Positions 17,126-26,457 of a DNA stretch of 64,000 nt are shown here, piece by piece. The number at the start of each line of letters is the position of its first letter. Within the stretch, counting starts at the first letter, position 1. Source of the stretch: Chryseobacterium antibioticum (lineage in GTDB: Bacteria > Bacteroidota > Bacteroidia > Flavobacteriales > Weeksellaceae). The position numbers were made by a program, and so were the translations under genes. Under the pieces are notes generated by a model. It was not told the origin of the DNA, ran no database searches, and was given only the letters and a program-made list of their open reading frames with translations. The stretch covers positions 23,206-87,205 of the forward strand of contig NZ_JABBGI010000020.1 in NCBI RefSeq assembly GCF_012927325.1, written 5' to 3'.

Positions 17126-18841
17126 CTATTTAATAATTAGTTTTCTGATGATTATTTCGTTTTTAATTTTCAGTTTTACCACATAAGCTCCTTTCGTAAG
17201 ATGGGATACATTGATAGACTGGTCATTATTTAAAACAACATTCTGTTTTCTGCCATCCATCGAATAGATTTCAACGTCCGAAACTTTCTCTCCTTTAATA
17301 TGTATTTTCTCTGATGCCGGATTTGGATATATTGAAATCTGGCTGTCTATATTCATTACATCTTGGGTTGCCAATGTATTTTGAGCAGACTCATCAGAAA
17401 ATACGTTTGAAGCATCTATAGATTTTACACTCCAGTATACATTCTGAATAGAAGGATCAAGATCCAGGAACCACGATGGTGTTGTCACTACGTATTTTGC
17501 AATATTGCCAGCTCCGGGCGTAGTTCCTACCTTAATTTCATAGCGAAGCGCATTCACAGGTGTCTTATCATCAGACGCTCCACTCCATGAGAATCTAAAA
17601 CGGTTTCCGGTCTTTGCTACATTAAGGACTGCAGGAGGTACAGGTTTCAGATTAACTTCAGTAGAAGTATTTTTGAAAATTTTGGTAAGTGAAGGCATGT
17701 CCGGATCCGCCCAATCAAATCCGGCCAGCAAAACATCCAGATGGTGGTCATTGTCAAAGTCAAGTAAATTAACAAAACCCGGCCCTCCTAAAGTATACAG
17801 TCCTGTAGGTATATGTTCAGTGAAATTTTGGTTCGAAGTATCATATAAAAAAGTTTTTACGACAGCAGCATTATTTTCATCATTTCCGGAAACAATAAAA
17901 TCATAGTATCCGTCATTATTCAGATCCCCTGTCGTTACAGATGAATCAGCGATCTCCGGAGCATTGATCTGTTCTACATTCAGATGCCCGGTTCCATCAT
18001 TCATAAGGACCGCAAGAAATCCAGAGTAGCTGCTATCCTGGCCTGTAACTACAATATCCTGGTAACCATCGGCATTGAAATCTGCGAAATCCATTTTTCC
18101 GCCTGTCAGGGACGTAAAATCCTGCGTTAGCGTTAATGTTCCTGCCTGATTGATATAGACTCTAAATATGGGAACATCACCATCAGCAACTCCTAAAATA
18201 ACGAGATCCAAAAGATTATCATTGTTAAGATCTACAAATTTGAAGCTTCCATTTTGTGTTCCCGGCAGCCAGCCTTTGAAGATTTCAAAGTCAGTGCCTG
18301 TATTCTTATAAAAATCCAGATTATTTAAAAAACCGGCTCCTTCTACATATTGAGTTCCATTGATCGCGTAATCAATTTTGCCATCATTATTGAAATCGAA
18401 AGCTTCCAAGGATCCATAGATCTTTCCTGCAAGGTCAGCTTCTTTTGTAAAACCGCTTCCAGTATTTCGAAATCTGTAATGTTTATAGTTGACCACATCA
18501 TTATAGCTTAGCCCTGTAGAAATAATATCCAAAAGACCGTCATTATTAAAGTCCATGAATTTTATATCTCCCAGGTGGGTTACATTCGTTCCCAAATTAG
18601 CATAAGGTACCAGTGAAGTTCCATTATTTTTGTATACTTCATTGAAAGAGGTGTCAACATTTCCATCATCATCACTATCAATGGCTCCGTTGATCACTAC
18701 ATCCTGCTTTCCGTCATTATCCATATCAGCCACACCTGCTGACCCGTAATAAAAATTCCTCATACCGGTCTGGATTTCAGTATAGTCCTGCGCCACCAGC
18801 CCAACAGGAAGCATAGATAAAAGAATACAAATCCTCTTCAT
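17126..18841 (-). CDS. Secreted FG-GAP/VCBS repeat protein with T9SS type A sorting domain
   Basis: A secreted or surface protein (571 residues from the Met at 18841) with a Sec signal peptide (MKRICILLSMLPVGLVAQ). At least seven FG-GAP/VCBS repeats with Ca-binding DxNxDGxxD loops follow (for example DMDNDGKQDV, DFNNDGLLDI, DFNNDGKIDY, DLNNDGYYDF), which would form a beta-propeller. Near residues 400-470 is a fibronectin III-like segment, and the C-terminus (YPNPASEKIHIKG to IIRKLIIK) is a T9SS sorting domain. The Met at 18841 is chosen over one 30 bases upstream because it begins the signal peptide. A role in adhesion or matrix binding is plausible but unproven. Confidence 0.87.
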   Translation of the reverse strand: MKRICILLSMLPVGLVAQDYTEIQTGMRNFYYGSAGVADMDNDGKQDVVINGAIDSDDDGNVDTSFNEVYKNNGTSLVPYANLGTNVTHLGDIKFMDFNNDGLLDIISTGLSYNDVVNYKHYRFRNTGSGFTKEADLAGKIYGSLEAFDFNNDGKIDYAINGTQYVEGAGFLNNLDFYKNTGTDFEIFKGWLPGTQNGSFKFVDLNNDNLLDLVILGVADGDVPIFRVYINQAGTLTLTQDFTSLTGGKMDFADFNADGYQDIVVTGQDSSYSGFLAVLMNDGTGHLNVEQINAPEIADSSVTTGDLNNDGYYDFIVSGNDENNAAVVKTFLYDTSNQNFTEHIPTGLYTLGGPGFVNLLDFDNDHHLDVLLAGFDWADPDMPSLTKIFKNTSTEVNLKPVPPAVLNVAKTGNRFRFSWSGASDDKTPVNALRYEIKVGTTPGAGNIAKYVVTTPSWFLDLDPSIQNVYWSVKSIDASNVFSDESAQNTLATQDVMNIDSQISIYPNPASEKIHIKGEKVSDVEIYSMDGRKQNVVLNNDQSINVSHLTKGAYVVKLKIKNEIIIRKLIIK

Positions 18842-19081
18842 ATTATTTTTATTTAGATTAATTAAAAACAAAGATAAAACATTCGAATTTGCTTTTCACG
18901 GAAAGTTTACATGAAATATATCAGTCACTTGGCTCAGCTTATGTCGGGATTTCAACTATTTTAAAATTCATGATTATTAATCAGCCTGTTATTTGTAAAT
19001 ATTTTCCAAAAGATTTGTCTATATAAAAAATTCTTCGTTATTTTGCACTCTCAAATATTATACAAATAAGAACATCGAGAT

Positions 19082-19324
19082 ATGTCAAGAATTTGCCAAA
19101 TAACAGGAAAGCGTGCAATGGTTGGTAACAACGTTTCTCACGCTAATAACAAAACGAAGCGTCGTTTTGAAATTAACTTATTAGAGAAGAAATTTTACCT
19201 TCCGGAGCAAGATAAGCACGTAACACTGAAAGTATCAGCTCATGGATTGAGAGTGATTAACAAGATTGGAATCGAGGAAGCTATTGAAAGAGCTACTAGA
19301 AACGGATTGATTAAAAAGAATTAA
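19082..19324 (+). CDS. rpmB: Ribosomal protein bL28
   Basis: A large-subunit ribosomal protein of 80 residues. It starts [20 protein letters not shown], with the conserved [11 protein letters not shown] block. First gene of the conserved Bacteroidetes cluster rpmB-rpmG-DUF4295; the next start is 6 bases downstream. Confidence 0.97.
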   Translation: MSRICQITGKRAMVGNNVSHANNKTKRRFEINLLEKKFYLPEQDKHVTLKVSAHGLRVINKIGIEEAIERATRNGLIKKN

Positions 19325-19330
19325 TAAATC

Positions 19331-19513
19331 ATGGCAAAAAAAGGAAACAGAGTTCAAGTAATCCTTGAATGTACAGAGCACAAAGAGAGTGGTATGCCAG
19401 GAATGTCTAGATACATTTCTACTAAAAATAAAAAGAACACTACAGAGAGATTAGAGCTTAAGAAGTATAATCCAGTTCTTAAAAGATCTACCCTTCACAA
19501 AGAAATCAAGTAA
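19331..19513 (+). CDS. rpmG: Ribosomal protein bL33
   Basis: A 60-residue large-subunit protein with the usual [18 protein letters not shown] start and the [13 protein letters not shown] ending. It contains a single Cys (ECTEH) and lacks the paired CxxC motifs of zinc-binding bL33 forms, so it is the zinc-independent type. It lies between rpmB and the small DUF4295 gene. Confidence 0.96.
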   Translation: MAKKGNRVQVILECTEHKESGMPGMSRYISTKNKKNTTERLELKKYNPVLKRSTLHKEIK

Positions 19514-19532
19514 TTTATAAATATAATTTACC

Positions 19533-19685
19533 ATGGCAAAGAAAGTAGTAGCAACCCTACAAAGCGGACAGTCAAAAAAAATGACTAAAGTTGTGAAAAT
19601 GGTTAAGTCATCTAAGTCAGGTGCTTACGTTTTTGAAGAAAAAGTAATGAATGCAGACGAAGTAGACGGTTATTTGAAGAAATAA
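19533..19685 (+). CDS. DUF4295 small basic protein, probable Bacteroidetes ribosomal protein
   Basis: A 50-residue lysine-rich protein (MAKKVVATLQSGQSKKM at the start, EVDGYLKK at the end) of the DUF4295 family, found 19 bases after rpmG as is usual in Bacteroidetes. Position and composition argue for a ribosomal role. From memory, a Bacteroidetes-specific protein called bL38 was found in the Flavobacterium johnsoniae ribosome structure, and this family is my best candidate for it; I cannot confirm that identity here. A terminator follows 20 bases downstream. Confidence 0.85.
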   Translation: MAKKVVATLQSGQSKKMTKVVKMVKSSKSGAYVFEEKVMNADEVDGYLKK

Positions 19686-19705
19686 TCTCCACTTTATTTA
19701 CAATA

Positions 19706-19739
19706 TAAAAAACTACTCAGATTTTGGGTAGTTTTTTTG
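19706..19739 (+). terminator. Terminator after the ribosomal gene cluster
   Basis: AAAACTACTC and GGGTAGTTTTTTT form a short stem with a T-run, separating the ribosomal genes from the RidA-ftsY pair. Confidence 0.7.
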
Positions 19740-19740
19740 T

Positions 19741-19748
19741 TATCTTTG
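19741..19748 (+). promoter_or_regulatory. -7 box of the RidA-ftsY pair
   Basis: TATCTTTG matches TAnnTTTG and begins immediately after the T-run of the preceding terminator, 32 bases before the start at 19781. Confidence 0.55.
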
Positions 19749-19780
19749 TTCACCAGATTATTAATTAAATATACCTCTAT

Positions 19781-20248
19781 ATGAAAAAGATTCTTATTCT
19801 GGTTTTCACAGAAATTTTTCTATTTTCATTCGGTCAGAAAAAGATGGACAATGTAGAATTTAAAAACTCAGCTGAAGTTTTCTCCATTAAAGGACTTTCA
19901 CAATCAACAAGCATTGACTGTGGAAATTCTAAGATGATCTTTCTTTCCGGACAAGTTCCACTGGATGTTGCCGGCAACCTCGTTGGAAACGACGTAGAGA
20001 AGCAAACCCAGCAGATTTTTAAAAACATTGAAGGCATCCTGAAAGAATATGGAGCTACAGCAAAGGATATTGTAAAACTGGGAATTTTCGTAACCGATAT
20101 TTCTAAAATACCAGACTTTAGAAAAATTCGTGACTTGTATATCAACCTTCAAAATCCTCCAGTGAGCAGCCTTGTGGAAGTGAGCCGTCTTTTCAGAGAT
20201 GACGTACTTATAGAAGTAGAAGCCACGGCAGTTATAAAAAACAAATAA
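19781..20248 (+). CDS. Exported RidA/YjgF-family protein lacking the catalytic arginine
   Basis: A Rid-superfamily protein (155 residues) with an N-terminal hydrophobic export signal (MKKILILVFTEIFLFSFGQ), unusual because RidA enzymes are cytosolic imine deaminases. The Rid fold is clear from FLSGQVPLDVAGNLVG, DIVKLGIFVTDISKIPDF and DVLIEVEATAV. In RidA the active-site Arg lies in a PARS motif; here the equivalent stretch is PPVSSLVEVSRL, with Ser129 in place of Arg. Enamine/imine deamination as in RidA is therefore unlikely, and it probably belongs to another Rid subgroup. It begins 10 bases before ftsY ends its leader, so both are cotranscribed. Confidence 0.85.
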   Translation: MKKILILVFTEIFLFSFGQKKMDNVEFKNSAEVFSIKGLSQSTSIDCGNSKMIFLSGQVPLDVAGNLVGNDVEKQTQQIFKNIEGILKEYGATAKDIVKLGIFVTDISKIPDFRKIRDLYINLQNPPVSSLVEVSRLFRDDVLIEVEATAVIKNK

Positions 20249-20257
20249 GAATGAACT

Positions 20258-21211
20258 ATGAGTTGGTTTAAAAATATTTTCAAAAAAGAAGAAAAAGAAT
20301 CTTTAGATAAAGGTCTGGAAAAATCCAGCCAGGGGTTCTTTGAAAAAATGACGAAGGCCGTAGTCGGTAAAAGCAAGGTAGATGATGAAGTACTGGATAA
20401 TCTTGAAGAAATACTTATTGCATCTGACGTAGGCGCATCCACCACCATCAAGATCATAGAAAGGATTGAAGAACGCGTTGCCCGTGATAAATATGTAAGC
20501 GTAAGCGAACTTGACAATATCCTTCGTGAAGAGATCTCAGGACTGCTTCTTGAAAACCCTCACGCAGGAACAGGAAATATAGACAGCTCGAAAAAGCCTT
20601 ATGTCATCATGGTAGTTGGAGTAAATGGTGTAGGAAAAACAACGACAATCGGGAAACTTGCTCACCAGTTTAAATCTGAGGGCAGAAAGGTTGTACTTGG
20701 AGCAGCAGATACCTTTAGAGCGGCAGCAGTAGACCAGCTGACGATCTGGAGCGAAAGAGCGGGTGTTGCTATCGTAAAACAGGATATGGGCTCAGATCCG
20801 GCTTCTGTGGCTTTCGACACCGTACAGAGTGCCGTTGCACAGGAGGCAGATGTGGTGATCATTGATACTGCGGGAAGACTTCACAATAAGATCAACCTGA
20901 TGAATGAACTTTCTAAGATCAAAAGAGTCATGCAGAAGGTCATCCCTGATGCTCCTCATGAGATCCTTCTGGTTCTTGACGGCTCTACAGGACAAAATGC
21001 ATTTGAGCAAGCAAAACAGTTTACAGCAGCCACTGAAGTAAACGCATTGGCAGTAACAAAACTTGACGGAACTGCCAAAGGTGGTGTGGTCATAGGTATA
21101 TCAGATCAATTCCAGATTCCGGTAAAATATATCGGTGTAGGTGAAAAGATGCAGGACCTCCAATTGTTTAATGGTACAGAATTTGTAGATTCTTTTTTCA
21201 AGAAAAGATGA
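20258..21211 (+). CDS. ftsY: Signal recognition particle receptor FtsY
   Basis: FtsY is the GTPase receptor that docks the SRP-ribosome complex at the membrane. The 317-residue protein is essentially the NG domain with only a short charged N-terminus ([16 protein letters not shown]) instead of the long acidic A domain of E. coli. GTPase motifs are in order: [35 protein letters not shown] and [10 protein letters not shown]. It lies 9 bases after the RidA-like gene, in a region where ribosomal genes and ftsY are usually adjacent in this phylum. Confidence 0.97.
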   Translation: MSWFKNIFKKEEKESLDKGLEKSSQGFFEKMTKAVVGKSKVDDEVLDNLEEILIASDVGASTTIKIIERIEERVARDKYVSVSELDNILREEISGLLLENPHAGTGNIDSSKKPYVIMVVGVNGVGKTTTIGKLAHQFKSEGRKVVLGAADTFRAAAVDQLTIWSERAGVAIVKQDMGSDPASVAFDTVQSAVAQEADVVIIDTAGRLHNKINLMNELSKIKRVMQKVIPDAPHEILLVLDGSTGQNAFEQAKQFTAATEVNALAVTKLDGTAKGGVVIGISDQFQIPVKYIGVGEKMQDLQLFNGTEFVDSFFKKR

Positions 21212-21282
21212 TTTTTATCATATTTATCTTTAAATTAGTATTTCAACTTTTATACATTATTAACAATTAAAAATTTAGGACT

Positions 21283-21537
21283 ATGGGAATTTTAACTTGG
21301 ATCATATTTGGTCTTATCGCGGGTGCAATTGCAAAACTTATTATGCCGGGAACACAAGGCGGCGGTTGGCTGATAACGATTATCTTAGGTATTATTGGAG
21401 CCTTCGTAGGAGGATTTGTAGGCAGCTTTTTGGGATGGGGAACGACAGATAGTTTCGATTTCAGAAGTATGCTATTAGCCGTAGGCGGAGCTTTAATTGT
21501 TCTTTGGATATACGGAATGGTAACAAAGAAAAGCTAG
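21283..21537 (+). CDS. GlsB/YeaQ/YmgE family membrane protein
   Basis: An 84-residue, glycine-rich integral membrane protein of the transglycosylase-associated/GlsB family, often stress-induced but without known activity. It has about three hydrophobic helices and the family patterns GLIAGAIAKLIMPG and IIGAFVGGFVGSFLG. It is followed after 20 bases by a strong terminator and seems to be a single gene. Confidence 0.9.
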   Translation: MGILTWIIFGLIAGAIAKLIMPGTQGGGWLITIILGIIGAFVGGFVGSFLGWGTTDSFDFRSMLLAVGGALIVLWIYGMVTKKS

Positions 21538-21557
21538 CATTAGCAGATAAAAAATAA

Positions 21558-21592
21558 AATCCCGGATCTGAAATTCAGATCCGGGATTTTTT
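21558..21592 (+). terminator. Strong bidirectional terminator between glsB-like gene and sppA
   Basis: AAATCCCGGATCTGAA and TTCAGATCCGGGATTT pair perfectly and are flanked by A-run and T-run, so the hairpin can serve both convergent genes. Confidence 0.9.
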
Positions 21593-21609
21593 GTACAATA
21601 TAATTTAGT

Positions 21610-23364
21610 TTAGTTGATCTTAATCTGGTAAGGCATTTCCATTTTCACCTCAGACTTCAGTTTCTCATCTGTGATCTGCTGAAGGATTTCATAGTTGGCT
21701 TTTCCTATTTTATTTTTAATGATTCTTGCTGAAATATCTTCTTCATTAAGGTCTTTAAAGATCTGCTCAAAAGGAGTCATTCTCTTAGGATATGAAGATA
21801 CGTGGTAAGATTTTAAACCTGCTTTTTGTGCAGCAAACCTCACAGCGTCATTCAATGTTCCTAACTCATCTACAAGCCCAATTTCCTTGGCACGAACACC
21901 ACTCCATACTCTCCCACCTCCTACACTGTCAATCTGCTCGAAAGTCTGCTTTCTGTTTTGAGTAACAAAGTGTACAAATCTCTTATAGGTTCCTTCTACA
22001 CTTCTCGTGATCAGATTGACTCCGTAAGGCGTCACACCGTTCAGAGCTGAATAATACTGAGAATTGGCATTGGTCGCAACAATATCTGAACGAATCCCGT
22101 TTTTATTAGCAAGATCTTTATAATAAGGGATCACTCCGAAAACTCCGATAGATCCTGTCAGTGTATTAGGCTCAGAATAGATCTTATCCGCTGCCATTGC
22201 GATGTAATAACCTCCTGAAGCAGCATAGTCCCCAAAAGAAACTACTAAAGGTTTTTTCTTTTTCAATTGCTGAAGTTCAAATAAAATCTCATCCGAAGCA
22301 TTGGCACTTCCCCCCGGAGAATTGATTCTGAAGACCACTGCTTTTACTTTATCATCATCCTGAAGATCTCTGATATACTTGATGTATTTTTCAGAATAGA
22401 TTTCGTTATACCCATCTCCGTTGTTAATTCCTCCTGACGCATACAATATAGCCACTTTCTCTCCTGCTTTGTCTTCATCTGCGTAAGAATTGATATAGCC
22501 TGCTAATGATACTTTATTCAGCTTTTCTTTTTCTTTAAGGCTCAGCTTAGATTTTATCATCTGATCATACTCTGTTTTCTGGATCAGTTTATCCGCAAGC
22601 TTATATTTTAAACCCAATTCAGGAATCATTCCGTATAAGCTGTCGACAACTGTTTTAAACTGAGCTGTATCAATTTTTCTTGAAATGGCCATCTTAGTGG
22701 ATGTATTTTTCCAGATATCATTTAAAAGTGTACTCAGCTGCTCTTTATTTTCAGGGGAAATATCATTTCTTAAAAAAGGCTCTACAGCTGACTTGAATTT
22801 TCCGTGACGAATCACTTCTATCCCAATACCATATTTATCTGCAAAGTCTTTAAAAAATGTAACTTCAGTAGCGAGTCCTTTCAGTTCTATCATTCCGGAT
22901 GGGTTAAGATAATACTGATCAGCTACAGATCCTAGATAATAAGAAGCCTGTGATACTCCATTTCCGTAAGCGTATACAAATTTTCCGCTCTTTTTAAAAT
23001 CTTCAATAGCATTTCTGATATCATCGATTTGCGTCATCCCTGCATGCAGATCATCAGCCTCAATACTTATCCCTTTAATATGATCATCGGTCTTCGCTTT
23101 CCTGATAGCCTCCAGGACATCATATAGCAAAACGCTTTTGCTTTTATCATTAATATTAAACAGCCCTACTTCCTCTTCAGTTGGACTATCTATTATATTG
23201 GTCTTTAAATTAATCGTCAGAACAGAATTGTTTTTCACCGCAACAGATTTATCGCTCCCCATGGAACTGAATACAATCATCATAATGAAAAAGACGAAAA
23301 ATATAGCACATAATAGGACAATTGCCACTATATTTGCCAATACGTTTTTAAAGAAACTTCTCAT
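21610..23364 (-). CDS. sppA: Signal peptide peptidase SppA, 67-kDa type
   Basis: SppA is an inner-membrane serine protease (S49 family) that degrades cleaved signal peptides. The 584-residue protein has an N-terminal membrane anchor (NIVAIVLLCAIFFVFFIMMI) and two S49 domains, as in the long E. coli form. The Ser/Lys dyad is present: Lys191 in RHGKFKSAVEPF and Ser383 in GDYAASGGYYIAMAAD. It is divergent from folK with only 20 bases between the start codons, so the promoters overlap. Confidence 0.94.
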   Translation of the reverse strand: MRSFFKNVLANIVAIVLLCAIFFVFFIMMIVFSSMGSDKSVAVKNNSVLTINLKTNIIDSPTEEEVGLFNINDKSKSVLLYDVLEAIRKAKTDDHIKGISIEADDLHAGMTQIDDIRNAIEDFKKSGKFVYAYGNGVSQASYYLGSVADQYYLNPSGMIELKGLATEVTFFKDFADKYGIGIEVIRHGKFKSAVEPFLRNDISPENKEQLSTLLNDIWKNTSTKMAISRKIDTAQFKTVVDSLYGMIPELGLKYKLADKLIQKTEYDQMIKSKLSLKEKEKLNKVSLAGYINSYADEDKAGEKVAILYASGGINNGDGYNEIYSEKYIKYIRDLQDDDKVKAVVFRINSPGGSANASDEILFELQQLKKKKPLVVSFGDYAASGGYYIAMAADKIYSEPNTLTGSIGVFGVIPYYKDLANKNGIRSDIVATNANSQYYSALNGVTPYGVNLITRSVEGTYKRFVHFVTQNRKQTFEQIDSVGGGRVWSGVRAKEIGLVDELGTLNDAVRFAAQKAGLKSYHVSSYPKRMTPFEQIFKDLNEEDISARIIKNKIGKANYEILQQITDEKLKSEVKMEMPYQIKIN

Positions 23365-23384
23365 AAATCAATCAATTTTCTAAT

Positions 23385-23801
23385 ATGTCGCAGAATAAGG
23401 TCGTTTTGTTACTGGGAAGTAACCTTGGAGATCAAAAAAAAAATTTAGAATACGCTTTACAGAAAATCAGTAAGAGTGGTAATAAAATATCACAAACAAG
23501 CGAATTTTTAATTACTGAACCCGTAGAGTTTGTTAGTTCCAATATTTTTTGTAATATTGCATCAATAATATTCACGCGTCTTTCACCAATTCAACTGCTT
23601 GATTTTGTTAAAGGTATTGAAATGGAAATGGGTAGAGTTAATGATTCAACATCATCTGGAAGTTACAGCGATAGAATAATAGATATTGATATCATTAAAT
23701 ATAACGATTTGAAATTCAAATCAAAAAGATTAGAGATACCCCATCAAAAGCATTTATTTGAAAGGGATTTTTCTAAAATATTATTGAAAAATTTTATCTA
23801 A
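23385..23801 (+). CDS. folK: 2-amino-4-hydroxy-6-hydroxymethyldihydropteridine pyrophosphokinase
   Basis: FolK (HPPK) transfers pyrophosphate from ATP to hydroxymethyl-dihydropterin in folate synthesis. The 138-residue protein begins VVLLLGSNLGDQKKNLEYAL, the HPPK N-terminal motif, and carries SDRIIDIDIIKYND, the counterpart of the usual R-x-x-D-x-D metal-binding segment, and the EIPHQKHLFERDF ending. Overall it is more diverged and shorter than E. coli FolK (159 residues). It is divergent from sppA and precedes the OmpA-type genes by 21 bases. Confidence 0.88.
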   Translation: MSQNKVVLLLGSNLGDQKKNLEYALQKISKSGNKISQTSEFLITEPVEFVSSNIFCNIASIIFTRLSPIQLLDFVKGIEMEMGRVNDSTSSGSYSDRIIDIDIIKYNDLKFKSKRLEIPHQKHLFERDFSKILLKNFI

Positions 23802-23822
23802 ATAAAACATAAAACATACAAT

Positions 23823-24932
23823 ATGAAATTAGGTTTATTATTATTGGCCGCACTGCCTATCACAGCTTACGCTCAGGACAGTACAACAGTAAACTCTTCA
23901 ACTGAGTATCCTAATACCTTCTCTTCAGGTTCTGCTAATGTAAAACCATTCGACAATAAGTCCAGACGTTTCAACGACTGGTCTATTTCTGTTGGTGGAG
24001 GCGCAGCATTTATGGCTCATTCCGATCTTAGATCTTTTTATGACAAAAAGGTTAATTGGGGATATAGTGCCTATGTAAGTGTTGACAAGCAGATCACGCA
24101 TGCTTTTGGATTAAGCCTTATCTATCAGAGAGGTGAAACAAAACAGAAAGCAATGTTAGAAGGCGCAGTAGGTGCTGCGGCAGGGGTAGGTACAGCAACT
24201 ACTAAATTTGATCAGGTTGCTTTAATGGGAGATGTTAACTTTTCCAATCTATTGAGAAGAGTTGATAACCACTCCCCTTATAGATGGGCTTTACACGGTT
24301 ATGCAGGAATTGGGTTCCAGGGTTATAATACTTCTCTGCATGACGCAAACGAATTCAGATGGAGTGACGCTCCAAAAAGAGTTCCTTTGTTTATCAAACA
24401 AAATCTCGACATTAACTCTCTATTTTATCAGTTTGGAGCAGGAGTGAAATACAAAGTATCAAAGCTTATCGACATCGAAGCGAGAACAATGTATATTCTA
24501 AGTGGAGATGATGAATTTGACGGAGGCGGATGGGCTGGTCCAAACGACTACGATCCTGCAGCTTTCGGTTCAAAGTATAACATGATCAGCGATTCGAGAT
24601 CTGATAATGCATGGACAGTTACTTTAGGAGTTTCTTTCAAACTAGGGAAAAATTTATCTCACTTAGCATGGCATGATCCTCTTCAGGAAGCATACTACAG
24701 AACAAGCGTTTTAGAAAATGCATCTACAGATCTTGTTGTATGCGAAAAAGGAGACGCTGATAATGACGGTGTATGTGACGATTGGGACAGACAACTAGAT
24801 ACTCCTGCAGGAGCAAGAGTAGATGGTGCTGGAGTCGCTTTAGATATGGATCTTGACGGAGTGATAGATTTATATGATAAGTGTGTAACGGTTCCCGGAC
24901 CTGTTGAAAACAACGGATGCCCTACAAAATAG
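23823..24932 (+). CDS. OmpA-like outer membrane barrel with TSP3 calcium repeats, no OmpA C-terminal domain
   Basis: A 369-residue outer-membrane protein with signal peptide (MKLGLLLLAALPITAYAQ), an eight-stranded-type barrel (about residues 35-280) and a thrombospondin type 3 calcium-binding segment (DADNDGVCDDWD, DLDGVIDLYDKC). It ends just after the NNGCPTK of the TSP3 segment, exactly where the peptidoglycan-binding OmpA domain begins in its neighbour at 24999. The two are clear paralogues from residue 1 onward. Without the OmpA domain it should not anchor to peptidoglycan. It shares an operon or promoter region with folK upstream, or has its own in the short gap. Confidence 0.88.
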   Translation: MKLGLLLLAALPITAYAQDSTTVNSSTEYPNTFSSGSANVKPFDNKSRRFNDWSISVGGGAAFMAHSDLRSFYDKKVNWGYSAYVSVDKQITHAFGLSLIYQRGETKQKAMLEGAVGAAAGVGTATTKFDQVALMGDVNFSNLLRRVDNHSPYRWALHGYAGIGFQGYNTSLHDANEFRWSDAPKRVPLFIKQNLDINSLFYQFGAGVKYKVSKLIDIEARTMYILSGDDEFDGGGWAGPNDYDPAAFGSKYNMISDSRSDNAWTVTLGVSFKLGKNLSHLAWHDPLQEAYYRTSVLENASTDLVVCEKGDADNDGVCDDWDRQLDTPAGARVDGAGVALDMDLDGVIDLYDKCVTVPGPVENNGCPTK

Positions 24933-24998
24933 TAAACAGCGATAAAAACTGTTTTTATAAAAATAAAATCATTTAATTAACTAAATAAAAAATACACT

Positions 24999-26435
24999 AT
25001 GAAATTAAGTTTAGCAATTGTAGCATTAGCACTGGCAATTCCAGCCACAAGCTATGCACAAGACTCAACAGCAGTTTCAAATGGAGAATATCCAAACACA
25101 TTTTCTTCTGGTTCTGCCAATGTTTCCCCGTTTACCAATCAGTCAAAAAGATTCAACGACTGGTCTATTTCAGCTGGTGCAGGTGTACCGCTAGTTCAGT
25201 CAGGAGATTTGACTTCTATTAAGAATGGTAACGGTAAGAATCTTTTCGGATACTCTGCTTATGTAAGTATTGATAAAGCGATTACTCATGCATTCGGTTT
25301 AAAATTACAATATGACAGAGGTGAAACAAGACAAGGATGGTTCAATACTAAGGATACTGCTCCAGATGCAACAGCGGTAGGTGCAAGAACTCAGTATGAT
25401 GCAATCTCTTTATTAGGAGATATCAACTTCTCTAACTTATTGAGAAGAGTTGACAATCATTCTCCTTTCAGATGGGCACTTCACGGTTATGCAGGTATCG
25501 GTACGATTGCTTACAGAGCATATCAAAAAGATATTACCGGACAGAAAATGGTTACAGAAATTAAACCATTCAAGTTTGGATCTATGTTTATGCAGGCTGG
25601 TGCTGGTTTAAAATATAAAATTAACAGAAGAATTGACCTTGAAGGCCGATTGATGTATGTAGTAACCGGTGATGATGAATTCGACGGTGGAGGTGACAAA
25701 TACAGTGCTATCAACAAACGTGAAGAGCAGGTATCTGACAACTTCTTCAATGCTACTTTAGGTATTTCATTGAAACTTGGAAAGCATGAGTCGCACTTAA
25801 TGTGGCATGACCCACTTCAGGAAATCTATTACAAACTTGATGTTTTGGCTAACAAAAACCAGGATATTGAAGTATGTAAGAAAGGTGATGCTGATAACGA
25901 CGGAGTTTGTGACGATTGGGACAGACAGCTTGATACTCCTGCTGGTGCAAGAGTAGATGGTGCTGGTGTTGCTCTTGATACAGACCTTGACGGTGTAATC
26001 GACCTTTACGATAAGTGTGTGACTGTTCCTGGACCTGTTGAAAACAACGGATGTCCTACAACAACTACAGGACCTGTAGTAGAAACAGAAACTAAACTTG
26101 AAGGAATTGAGTTTGATTTAAATTCTGACAGAATTTTACCTTCAAACACTCCAATCTTAAATAATGCTGTTTCATATATCAACTCTTCAAACGGTTCATA
26201 TAATGTAATCGGAGCTACAGATACAAGAGCTTCTGATGCTTATAACCAAAAATTATCTGAAAGAAGAGCTAATAGCGTTAAAAGTTATTTAATCAAAAGC
26301 GGAGTAGAATCTTCTAAATTAAACGCAATCGGTAAAGGTGAAAAAGACCTTAAATATCCTGAGTGTGAGCCAGCTACTAAATGTCCTGAATGGAAAAACA
26401 GAGCAAACAGAAGAGTATACTTCGAAGCTAAATAA
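24999..26435 (+). CDS. OmpA family outer membrane protein with TSP3 repeats
   Basis: A 478-residue OmpA-type protein: signal peptide (MKLSLAIVALALAIPATSYAQ), N-terminal beta-barrel, TSP3 calcium repeats (GDADNDGVCDDWD, DTDLDGVIDLYDKC), and a C-terminal OmpA domain with the peptidoglycan-binding Asp and Arg in GATDTRASDAYNQKLSERRA. It links the outer membrane to the cell wall. Two cysteine pairs occur in the C-terminal ECEPATKCPEW segment. It is the intact paralogue of the gene 66 bases upstream and ends before a good terminator. Such proteins are usually abundant. Confidence 0.94.
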   Translation: MKLSLAIVALALAIPATSYAQDSTAVSNGEYPNTFSSGSANVSPFTNQSKRFNDWSISAGAGVPLVQSGDLTSIKNGNGKNLFGYSAYVSIDKAITHAFGLKLQYDRGETRQGWFNTKDTAPDATAVGARTQYDAISLLGDINFSNLLRRVDNHSPFRWALHGYAGIGTIAYRAYQKDITGQKMVTEIKPFKFGSMFMQAGAGLKYKINRRIDLEGRLMYVVTGDDEFDGGGDKYSAINKREEQVSDNFFNATLGISLKLGKHESHLMWHDPLQEIYYKLDVLANKNQDIEVCKKGDADNDGVCDDWDRQLDTPAGARVDGAGVALDTDLDGVIDLYDKCVTVPGPVENNGCPTTTTGPVVETETKLEGIEFDLNSDRILPSNTPILNNAVSYINSSNGSYNVIGATDTRASDAYNQKLSERRANSVKSYLIKSGVESSKLNAIGKGEKDLKYPECEPATKCPEWKNRANRRVYFEAK

Positions 26436-26457
26436 TACAATTAGCAGTAAATATATT

